Source: Myxococcota bacterium
GTDB lineage: Bacteria > Myxococcota_A > Polyangia > Polyangiales > JANWZI01
Length of the DNA stretch: 64,000 nucleotides
Direction: 5' to 3'
Assembly: GCA_025054695.1 (NCBI GenBank)
Contig: JANWZI010000001.1
Location: 1-64,000 of the forward strand
The notes below the pieces were generated by a model that searched no databases, was not told where the DNA came from, and worked only from the letters and a program-made list of their open reading frames with translations. The translations under genes and the position numbers were made by a program. This document shows positions 45,435 to 52,856 of the stretch, in pieces (within the stretch, counting starts at the first letter, position 1; each line of letters begins with the position of its first letter).

Positions 45435-47121
45435 CGTGCCTCCTGAATGGCGGTGGGCAGAAAGCGCTGCAGGAGATCTTCGGCAAGCGGTCGTTCGATG
45501 GGAAAGGCAAGGGCCGCCGCCCATCGGGCGGCGGTCGTCGGGTCGGTCGTCGCACCACGCAACGGCGGGCGGAAGCCGGCGGCGCGCAATCGCGCCAGAG
45601 CGAGCGAGACGGCTCCCGCGGCATCGCCACGGGCGAGACGTCTCACCATGGACCGGTCGAGGGGGACGCGGCGCTCGCCCAACGCGAAGGGAAGGCCGCA
45701 GAGGCGAATGGCTACCCACGCCTCTGGCAGTTCCGAACGGCGCGACTTACGCGCGCCGAATCGGGGCGGCACCCGCGCCCAGTGAATCGCCATCAAGGAT
45801 CGCGCGAGCGCGACCGTCCGGCGCGCATCGACCTCGCCCATCAACCACGCGACGAGGTCGTCGGTGCGCGCGCCGTAGCCCGGGGCGGCTACGAGGGGCA
45901 AGTGCCGCTCGGCGCCGTACTCCGCCTCGAGGATTCGGCGCTCCACGACGGCGACGAGGTCCCCCATCGAATCGCGGCCGTGCGCGACGACGCGCGGGCT
46001 GTCTTTGAGCCTCGACCGCCCTCCCTCCGTGCGGATGTCGTATCGCCGCCCCGCTTCGTCGAGCGGTAGCCAGTGATGCCGAACGGGGTCGTCGGGGCCA
46101 TCGTCCGTGTACGAACGGGCCGCGCTGCCGAGGGCGACGGCCAGTCGCCACTCCGGCGAGTCGTCTGCGGCCGCCTCGAGCCATTCGACCGACAGCGGAG
46201 GGCACGGCCCATGCTCGAATTGCTGCCCCGTGACCTGGATGGCCTCGACGTCTGCGATGGCCAGAAGCACCTGTTGCCATGCGCGACGATCTGTCGAACG
46301 CAAGGCTGCCCCAAACGCGGCGTCGGCGAGGCGCTTGACGGCGATTCGAAAGCCGGCGGAGACGTTGGTTTTGTCGTTCGTCGACCGTGCGGAGCGTTGC
46401 AGGGCGTCCATCCAGCCCCTCACGTCGTCCAGCAGTCGCGCGTGGGGGCGTTCCCCGGCCTCGACGCGACCGAGTGGAACGGCGAAGATGCTCTTTCCGT
46501 TGCGCTGGAGATACCCGTGCCGTTCGAAGCCCGACAGCCCGCGCGCGACGCCCAGTCGACCGATGGCTTCTACCACGTCGATGGCGCGGCGCGCCGGTCG
46601 GCGGCCCACTTGCGCGCGTCCTTCGGTCACGAGCGCTTGCACCTCGCTCCAGCTCGCCGGATGCGGCCATAGGGGCAGCCACTGCTCCCCGCGCTCGGCT
46701 TCCTCGAGACCTGCGGTGCCGTGGCCAGAAGGTTGAGCCTGGACGACGAATGGAAGGGCGGCTCGCCCTCGGAGGCCCGCGGCGAGCCGCTTCGACGTTT
46801 GCGCTCGGAACGCGACGGCTCCCTCGAGAAGCAGCACGAAATCCCACGGATTGCTCCTGACCTCGGCCTCGACTCCGGTCGTGGCGTTCAGTCCACCCGC
46901 CCCCGGAACGAATTGCCCTGGAGACGCTTTTTGCATTGCGTAGCACGTCTCGCCGAACAAAGATGCCTCGAGCCACGCTCGTGCCCGAGCCTGCGGACTG
47001 CCACTCGGGAGGTCGAACAGCTCGGCCAGGCGGTCGAGCAGCTGGTCCGCGGCGGCCGGCAGTCGCCCGCAACGAAGTACAGCGCGGGAGCACCTTGACC
47101 GGTCGCGAGAGCCGGCGGCAT
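45431..47121 (-). CDS. csx17: Csx17 (Cas8-like large subunit), 5'-truncated and probably frameshifted
   Basis: The Csx17 core is clear: AADQLLDRLAELFDLPSG, ASPGQFVPGAGGLNATTG, NPWDFVLLLEGAVAF, GEQWLPLWPHPA, VGRRPARRAIDVVEAIGRLGV, RHGYLQRNGKSIFAVPLGR and a C-terminal AARWAAALAFPIERPL. Known homologues are about 700 residues; only about 555 codons remain. The N-terminal ~190 residues (the LxGC...YLKALG region) are missing. Between 47121 and about 47060 the homologous frame appears to be MPPALATGQGAPALYFVAG, in a different phase from the rest. No start codon in the main frame lies before the conserved part. Probably a pseudogene, though an internal start could make a shortened subunit. Confidence 0.75.
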
Positions 47122-47122
47122 C

Positions 47123-47683
47123 GTGGAGCCCGTGTCCGCGGAGCACGACGCGCCGACGATCCGGCAGCAGCCCGAAAGCGCCGCGACCGAGAGGCCCAAC
47201 CCGTCCTGTGCTCTCGGTCCAAGGTGCGAGGCGGAGCGCGGCTCGGACTGCGCCAATCGCGGCTCGCTCGCATCGCTGCTCGGCTGGAGCGTGCTGCTCC
47301 TCGGCCCCCTCGCCGTCCTGACGACGGCCGCCCTGCTGCGCCCCGATCCATCCGGCCATGGAACCCACACGCAGCTGGGACTCCCGCCGTGCGGCTTCCA
47401 CGTCGTCACCGGCCTGCCGTGTCCCGGGTGCGGCATGACGACGTCCTTCGCGCACATGGTCCGCCTCGAAATTGTCCCCGCGGCGCTCGCCAATCCGTTC
47501 GGCGTCCCGCTCGCGCTGCTCACCGCCGCGTGCGTCCCGCTCGCGCTGTTCGGCATCGCACGCCGGCTGCCGGTGCTCGAGACGCTCGAGCGGCTGCGCG
47601 TCGAAATGTGGGCGATTCTGCTCGCTTGCACGCTCTTCTTGGTCTGGATCGTTCGTCTCGCGACCACGTGGCTGCTGCGATGA
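47123..47683 (+). CDS. DUF2752 membrane protein
   Basis: This 186-residue protein from GTG 47123 (47132 possible). Transmembrane segments are at about 54-72, 118-142 and 162-184. The DUF2752 signature is CGFHVVTGLPCPGCGMTTSFAHMVR with its conserved cysteine pairs. The first 45 residues are not DUF2752-like. The start lies 2 bp from the 5' limit of the csx17 remnant, so the two genes abut head to head. Function of DUF2752 is unknown; the kinase gene follows in the same direction. Confidence 0.85.
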   Translation: MEPVSAEHDAPTIRQQPESAATERPNPSCALGPRCEAERGSDCANRGSLASLLGWSVLLLGPLAVLTTAALLRPDPSGHGTHTQLGLPPCGFHVVTGLPCPGCGMTTSFAHMVRLEIVPAALANPFGVPLALLTAACVPLALFGIARRLPVLETLERLRVEMWAILLACTLFLVWIVRLATTWLLR

Positions 47684-47738
47684 CCGACCCGACGTTCGGG
47701 CGGGAGCACCGCGGCGGGTCGTGCGCGCGCAGTGCACC

Positions 47739-49022
47739 GTGACGGCGGCCTACGAAAGCGCGCCTGCGGGCACGGTGACGGCGGGCACGACGCTGGCCGG
47801 CCGTTACGCCATCGAACGGTTGCTCGGGCAGGGGGGGATGGCGGAGGTGTACGCGGCCCACGATCGGGCGACGGGCCGATCCGTGGCGATCAAGCTGCTT
47901 CGACGCGAGGTCGCGGGCAACGCCGAGGCCGTCGAACGGCTGCGTCGCGAAGGCGCCGTACTTGCCTCGCTTCGGCATCCGTCCATCGTGGCGATCGAGA
48001 CCTACGGCCAGCTCGAAGACGGACGTCTCTTCCTCGTCATGGAGCGTCTGCACGGCGAGACGCTCGGCGCGCGCATGCGCCGGCTCGGCCCGCTGCAGCC
48101 CCCGATGCTCGTGCCCATCGTGCAGGACGCGGTCGCCGCGCTCGCCGCGGCCCACGCTCGGGGCGTCATCCATCGCGATCTGAAGCCCGACAACCTGTTT
48201 CTGGTCGAGACGGAGGAACGACCTGTCGTCAAGCTGCTCGATTTCGGCATCTCCAAGGTCGTCGGCGACTCGCGCATCACGGCGACCGGGGAAGTGCTCG
48301 GCACGCCGCGGTACATGGCCCCCGAGCAGTTGCGCGCGGAGCCCGATCTGGATGCGCGCACGGACGTGTACGCGATGGGGGTGGTCCTGTTCGAGGCGCT
48401 CGCGGGCACCTCGCCTTTCCTCGCGCCGACGCCGAGCGAGCTTCTCGTCGCCATCCTGCAAGGCCGGCATCCGCCCCTGCGCTCGTTCCGACCGGACCTA
48501 CCCGAAGCCATCGAGGCCGTCGTCGCCCGCGCGATGGCGCGGACGCGCGAGGCGCGATTCTCGAGCATCGAGGAGCTGGGGCAGGCCTTCGTCCGCGCGG
48601 CTCGCGGTAGCGTGATCGCACCGGCCACGTCGTCGCCGCGAATCAGCCACGCCACGGCACCCGTCGGAAGCTTCGAGGCCCCCGGCGAGCGCGACCGACC
48701 CTCGTCCCCCGGGCGGATCGTGCCCGGCACGTTCGGCGCGCTCAGCCTCGATCGACCCGCGCCCGCGCTGTCGCCGGCGGGCGCGCCAATCCCCCCCGGC
48801 CCACGCCCCACACCGGAAACGGCACCCGCGCCGCGCGACCACGTCGCACCGGCGAGTCGCGCCGCGCCCTTGCCGTCCGCCGCGAATCCGCACGCTGCAC
48901 TCGACGAACCCGTCACGCTTCCTTCGAACCGCTCGACACTGGCACTGTGGCTGGGAGCGCTCGGAGCCGGAGCGCTCTTCGGCGTCCTCGTCGTGGCTGG
49001 TTTGCGCGCATGCGGTGCGTGA
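47739..49022 (+). CDS. Hanks-type Ser/Thr protein kinase with C-terminal membrane anchor
   Basis: This is about 427 residues from GTG 47739 (GTG 47721 also in frame). The kinase domain (about 20-285) has the glycine loop GQGGMAEVY, catalytic Lys52 (AIKLL), HRDLKPDN (His145-Arg146-Asp147), DFG at 168-170 and the APE motif, so it should be active. A long Pro/Ala-rich linker leads to one transmembrane helix (LGALGAGALFGVLVVAGL) at the C-terminus. No sensor domain is visible. It could supply phosphothreonine for the FHA proteins encoded in the window. Confidence 0.92.
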   Translation: MTAAYESAPAGTVTAGTTLAGRYAIERLLGQGGMAEVYAAHDRATGRSVAIKLLRREVAGNAEAVERLRREGAVLASLRHPSIVAIETYGQLEDGRLFLVMERLHGETLGARMRRLGPLQPPMLVPIVQDAVAALAAAHARGVIHRDLKPDNLFLVETEERPVVKLLDFGISKVVGDSRITATGEVLGTPRYMAPEQLRAEPDLDARTDVYAMGVVLFEALAGTSPFLAPTPSELLVAILQGRHPPLRSFRPDLPEAIEAVVARAMARTREARFSSIEELGQAFVRAARGSVIAPATSSPRISHATAPVGSFEAPGERDRPSSPGRIVPGTFGALSLDRPAPALSPAGAPIPPGPRPTPETAPAPRDHVAPASRAAPLPSAANPHAALDEPVTLPSNRSTLALWLGALGAGALFGVLVVAGLRACGA

Positions 49023-49084
49023 CGGCGCGCCCCGCCCGACGATCTGCAGTGGAGCCCGCTTCGCAGCGCGCACCCGAAGCCGGG

Positions 49085-49233
49085 CTCCGAGTCCGAGGCC
49101 GAGTCCGACACCGAGACCGAGACCGAGTCCGTGCCCGAGTCGGAGTCCGAGTCCGAGGCCGAGGCCGAGTCCGACACCGAGACCGAATCCGAGCCAGAGT
49201 CCGACTCCGACACCAAGCTCGAGCCCGAGTCTG
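49085..49233. repeat. Degenerate hexanucleotide tract (NCCGAG)n
   Basis: About 24 tandem six-base units of the form TCCGAG/ACCGAG/GCCGAG/TCCGAC run between the kinase stop and the epimerase start. The tract fills most of the gap. In one frame it would read as Ser/Asp/Glu repeats, but the longest such frames have no supported gene. It is the longest of four related tracts. Confidence 0.75.
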
Positions 49234-49282
49234 CCGCCCGTCGGCTTGCCACGATGCGCGCGCTGGCGTTTGATGCGTCGGC

Positions 49283-50215
49283 ATGCGGGTCCTCGTGACC
49301 GGCGGGGCGGGCTTCATCGGTAGCCACGTCGTCGACGCGGTGCTCGAGCAGGGTGCCGAGTGCATCGTCGTAGACGATCTGAGCAGCGGCCGCCGCGAAT
49401 GGGTCCCCGCGGCCGCCCGGTTCGTTCGGGCGGACGTGTGCGACGCGGAACGCATCAGGCGCCTCTTCGACGAAGTGCGGCCGGACGTCGTATGCCACCA
49501 GGCCGCCCAGGTGAGCGTTTCGGTGAGCACCCGGGAACCTCTGCGCGACGCACAGGTCAACGTGCTCGGCACGGTTGCGCTGCTCGAGGCCGCCGTGCGC
49601 GCCGGCGTGCGCCGCTTCGTGTTCGCGAGCACCGGCGGCGCGATCTACGGCGAGGTTCCCGAAGGCCAGCGCGCCGACCTCGACGCGATTCCGCGTCCCC
49701 GCTCGCCGTACGCCTGCGCCAAGCTCTCCGCCGAGCACTATCTCGGCTGCTTCGCGCACCTGCACGCGCTGGAGACGTGTGCCCTGCGCTACGCCAACGT
49801 CTACGGGCCGCGCCAGGATCCACACGGCGAGGCCGGCGTCGTGGCCATCTTCACGCGCAGACTGCTGTCCGGACAGCCCTTGACCGTCTTCGGCCGCCGA
49901 CGCGCGGGCGACGGCGGCTGCATCCGCGATTACGTCTACGTCGCGGACGTCGTGCGTGCGAACGTGCAGGCGATCTTCGGGCCCTCGCCGCCGCCGGTCC
50001 GCAACGTCGCCACCGGCATCGGCACGACGACCCTGGAGCTGGCACACCGGCTCGCCGTGATCGTCGGGGTGCGACCACACATCGAGGATGCGCCCCCACG
50101 CCCGGGCGACCTCGAACGCAGCGTGCTCCTTCCCTCGTCGGAAGAGCCCACGGTGTCGCTCGACGAGGGCCTCGCGCGGACCGTCGATTGGTTCCGCGCG
50201 CACCGCGACGGCTGA
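49283..50215 (+). CDS. NAD-dependent sugar epimerase/dehydratase (GalE-like)
   Basis: This 310-residue short-chain-dehydrogenase-fold enzyme has the N-terminal nucleotide site VTGGAGFIGSHVVDA, the catalytic SPYACAKLSAEHY (Tyr143, Lys147) and RYANVYGPRQDPHGEAGVV, typical of extended SDR UDP-sugar 4-epimerases. The substrate cannot be set from sequence. It is preceded by the hexanucleotide tract. Confidence 0.88.
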   Translation: MRVLVTGGAGFIGSHVVDAVLEQGAECIVVDDLSSGRREWVPAAARFVRADVCDAERIRRLFDEVRPDVVCHQAAQVSVSVSTREPLRDAQVNVLGTVALLEAAVRAGVRRFVFASTGGAIYGEVPEGQRADLDAIPRPRSPYACAKLSAEHYLGCFAHLHALETCALRYANVYGPRQDPHGEAGVVAIFTRRLLSGQPLTVFGRRRAGDGGCIRDYVYVADVVRANVQAIFGPSPPPVRNVATGIGTTTLELAHRLAVIVGVRPHIEDAPPRPGDLERSVLLPSSEEPTVSLDEGLARTVDWFRAHRDG

Positions 50216-50269
50216 CCGCATCGCGACGGCAACGTGCGAGAGCCGCCAACCCGCGGTAGCGTGCCCCAC

Positions 50270-50479
50270 GTGACCGAGCCGCGGCGATGGCGACTGGAGA
50301 TTCGCGGAATGAGCTGCGAGCACTGTGTCGGCGCGGTGCGCGATGCGCTGCTCGCCGTACCGGGCGTGCGCCACGCACACGTGCGGATCGGGCATGCCGA
50401 GGTCGAGACGGACGCCGAGGTGCGGCGCGACGCGCTGGCCACCGCGATCGACGAGCTCGGCTACCGCGTCCTCGACTGA
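50270..50479 (+). CDS. Heavy-metal-associated (HMA, CopZ-like) protein
   Basis: GTG 50270 gives 69 residues, the usual CopZ length. The ferredoxin-like fold carries the metal motif GMSCEHC, followed by AVRDALLAVPGV and EVETDAEVRRDALATAIDELGY. It should bind Cu(I) or a similar soft metal. No P-type ATPase or regulator is adjacent, so its partner is elsewhere. Confidence 0.85.
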   Translation: MTEPRRWRLEIRGMSCEHCVGAVRDALLAVPGVRHAHVRIGHAEVETDAEVRRDALATAIDELGYRVLD

Positions 50480-50555
50480 CGCGCATCACGACGCCGCTGC
50501 GATCTCGACGGGGCGGGCGGACCGGCGTGCGCGCGTCACGGCGCCGGAAACTCGC

Positions 50556-52397
50556 TCACAGCTCGCTCAGCTCGAGGATCCGATCGTCGGCCCGAACCGC
50601 GTGCCGGCTCGTACGCCCCGACGGCCAGCGAACTTCGACCTCGATGGGTCCTTCGCGCGGCAGGCCCCAAAACATGCGCGCATCGAAGCAGCCCGCATAG
50701 CCCTCGCCGATGCTCCGCTCGCGCTGCATCGATCCGCTGCTCGTGTGCACGTACACGCGCGCCCCGGCTGCCTCGGTGTTCGGCGCACGCCCGCGCAGCC
50801 GTACGCTGAGCGGGCGCCCCGCCGGAGGCACGACGTTCCGCAACAGCGCCGGCGGCCCGACGGCCGGTGCGAGCACGATGTCCGGGCGTCCGTCGTCGTC
50901 GAGATCGGTCACCGCGAGGCCTCGGCTGGCACGGGCCACCCGAAGGCCGTCGTCTTCCGTGAGCGCGACCTGGCGCAGCCGACCGTCGCCCTCGTTCCGC
51001 AAGAGGTTGCCCGGTTGCGCGAATGCCCCGACGTAGCCCGCGGCGCGCAGCTCGGGCTCCGCGTAATAGTGACCGGTGGCCTCAACGAGATCGAGATCCC
51101 CGTCGAGATCGAGGTCGACGAGCGCGATTCCCCAGCGGAAGGTGTGGGCGAGCGGCGCCGTGCCGACGAGGTGTCCGACGTCGTCGCAGAAACCGTCGGC
51201 GCCGCACAGGAACACCGCCGTCGCGTCCGTCTCGAAGCTCGTCGCGACGTGATCGAGCCGGCCGTCGCCGTCCAGATCGCCGGTCGACCAGCCCATCGTG
51301 TCGATGCCGTAACCGCGATGATTGTACGCGAGCCCGATGCGCTCGGACGCGTCGCGCAACACGCCGTCCGGACCACGCACGAGCGGCCGATCCCGATAGG
51401 CGAAGCCCAGATCGTTGCCCACGTACAGGTCGGGCGCGAAGTCCTCGTCGAGGTCCGAGATCGCGACGACGAGGCCCGGCTCGAGCAGGCGCATCTCGGG
51501 CGCGAGCTCGGCCGCACGCTCCTCGTATCGGCCGTCCGGCCCGCGTACGAGCAGCAGGTCCGCGATGGGATCGAACGCGGTCACGTCGGCCGCGCACGGA
51601 ATGCGGCCGCAGGAGCGCTCGCCGACGCGCGCCGGATCGAATCGCAAGAAGCCCGCCACGGCGAGATCGAGGTCCCCGTCGCCGTCGACGTCCCCGGCCG
51701 CCGCGCCCACGTACATGTCGCGCGGGTCGATCCGCCCCTCGAGCCCGAGCCGTTCGGTCGCGTCGACGAACCGGCCGCGCTCGTTTTCGTACAGCCTCAC
51801 GGTGCCGTAGCCGGCGAGCACGATGTCTTGATCTCCGTCGCCGTCCTCGTCGTAGGCGAGGCAGCTCCACACGTCGTGGACGTCCGCGAGTCCGCGTGCT
51901 TCGGTCTCGTCCGCCCAGCGCATCGGCTCGAGCCCCACCCACAGGTGCACGTCGCGTCCGCGACCGCGAACCGCGAAGAGGAGATCGATCGGCGCGCGCC
52001 CGTCGACGTCGATCGGACAGACTCCACCCGCCATCCGATCGGGAATGGTCGCGTAGCCGTCCACGGGCTCCCGCTCGAACCACGGCCCCGCCGTGGCCGT
52101 GACGTCCTCGAACCAGCGCACGGGCACGGGCTCAGCGCCCCCATCGCCCCGAAGCGACACCTCGCGACCCCCGTCCGCAACGGCGCCCGCGTCGGTGCCC
52201 GTCGCCTCCAGACCGACGTCCGTCGGCGCGGCTCCGTCCGCCCCCCTCTCCACGTCCGCATCGATTCCCGTCCCCCGCGCATCGGCCCCTCCGACTCCCG
52301 CGTCGGGTCGGCGCGACGCTGCCCCGTCGCACGCGACGAGCGCGTAGCCCACCACGAGCCACGACGCACCCGCGATCGGCGCCGACCGCTTCACCAT
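50556..52397 (-). CDS. FG-GAP repeat lipoprotein with ASPIC/UnbV C-terminal domain
   Basis: This 613-residue protein from ATG 52397 has lipobox LVAC and a long Asp/Ala/Gly linker. At least five FG-GAP/VCBS calcium-loop repeats are visible (DEDGDGDQDIVL, DVDGDGDLDLAV, DLDGDGRLDHVA, DLDLDGDLDLVE, DLDDDGRPDIVL), predicting a beta-propeller. The C-terminal ASPIC/UnbV domain runs from LSVRLRGRAPNTEAAGARV to WPSGRTSRHAV. It overlaps the Nudix gene by 7 bp. It is a surface or periplasmic protein of unknown ligand. Confidence 0.88.
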   Translation of the reverse strand: MVKRSAPIAGASWLVVGYALVACDGAASRRPDAGVGGADARGTGIDADVERGADGAAPTDVGLEATGTDAGAVADGGREVSLRGDGGAEPVPVRWFEDVTATAGPWFEREPVDGYATIPDRMAGGVCPIDVDGRAPIDLLFAVRGRGRDVHLWVGLEPMRWADETEARGLADVHDVWSCLAYDEDGDGDQDIVLAGYGTVRLYENERGRFVDATERLGLEGRIDPRDMYVGAAAGDVDGDGDLDLAVAGFLRFDPARVGERSCGRIPCAADVTAFDPIADLLLVRGPDGRYEERAAELAPEMRLLEPGLVVAISDLDEDFAPDLYVGNDLGFAYRDRPLVRGPDGVLRDASERIGLAYNHRGYGIDTMGWSTGDLDGDGRLDHVATSFETDATAVFLCGADGFCDDVGHLVGTAPLAHTFRWGIALVDLDLDGDLDLVEATGHYYAEPELRAAGYVGAFAQPGNLLRNEGDGRLRQVALTEDDGLRVARASRGLAVTDLDDDGRPDIVLAPAVGPPALLRNVVPPAGRPLSVRLRGRAPNTEAAGARVYVHTSSGSMQRERSIGEGYAGCFDARMFWGLPREGPIEVEVRWPSGRTSRHAVRADDRILELSEL

Positions 52398-52798
52398 GGC
52401 ATCCGCAACGCACGGCGCGCCGCCTCGACGAGACGCGGCCAGCTCAGCAGGCCGAGCTGCGAAGTCGACAGCCATCGCCACGCATCGTGCGCCTCGGCGA
52501 GACGGGGTCGCTCCTCGTCGACGCGCGCACGGTAGACGACGACGAGCATCGGCTCGTCGCCGCGGGCCGCCCGATACGCATCGACGGGACGATCGTCGAA
52601 GACGCCCTCCCACCCGGTCTCTTCGCGTAGCTCACGACGCGCGGCCGCGAGGGGATCTTCGCCGGGCTCGAGGCGCCCCGAGGGCGTCTCCCAGCAGCCG
52701 ACGGCGGCTCCCGCGCTCGCCGAACGCCGCAACGCGAGCACGCATCCTTCTCGCACCGCGACGACGGTCACCGCCGGCAGCAGCCTCGCGTCGCCCAT
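52391..52798 (-). CDS. Nudix hydrolase
   Basis: ATG 52798 gives 135 residues (GTG 52813 would add five). The Nudix box GRLEPGEDPLAAARRELREETGWE fits G-x5-E-x7-REUxEExGU exactly and provides the metal-binding glutamates. The C-terminal AEAHDAWRWLS matches the usual WL segment. The substrate is a nucleoside diphosphate derivative that cannot be specified. It precedes and overlaps the FG-GAP gene. Confidence 0.9.
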   Translation of the reverse strand: MGDARLLPAVTVVAVREGCVLALRRSASAGAAVGCWETPSGRLEPGEDPLAAARRELREETGWEGVFDDRPVDAYRAARGDEPMLVVVYRARVDEERPRLAEAHDAWRWLSTSQLGLLSWPRLVEAARRALRMPW

Positions 52799-52856
52799 TT
52801 CGTCCGGGCGCACCCGTCAAGTATGCGGCGCGCGTGCGGGAATTTCGAATCCGACG

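Noticed and set aside
42796..47121. Intact type I-G CRISPR-Cas system
   Set aside because: cas3, adaptation genes and array are absent from the window and csx17 lacks its N-terminal part.
49085..49233. CRISPR array
   Set aside because: The tandem unit is 6 bp and degenerate, with no 28-37-bp repeats or unique spacers; no array was seen anywhere near the cas genes either.
48002..50395. Long minus-strand frame with Ser/Asp-repeat segment
   Set aside because: It is antisense to the kinase and epimerase genes, both with strong motifs; the Ser/Asp run is just the hexanucleotide tract translated.
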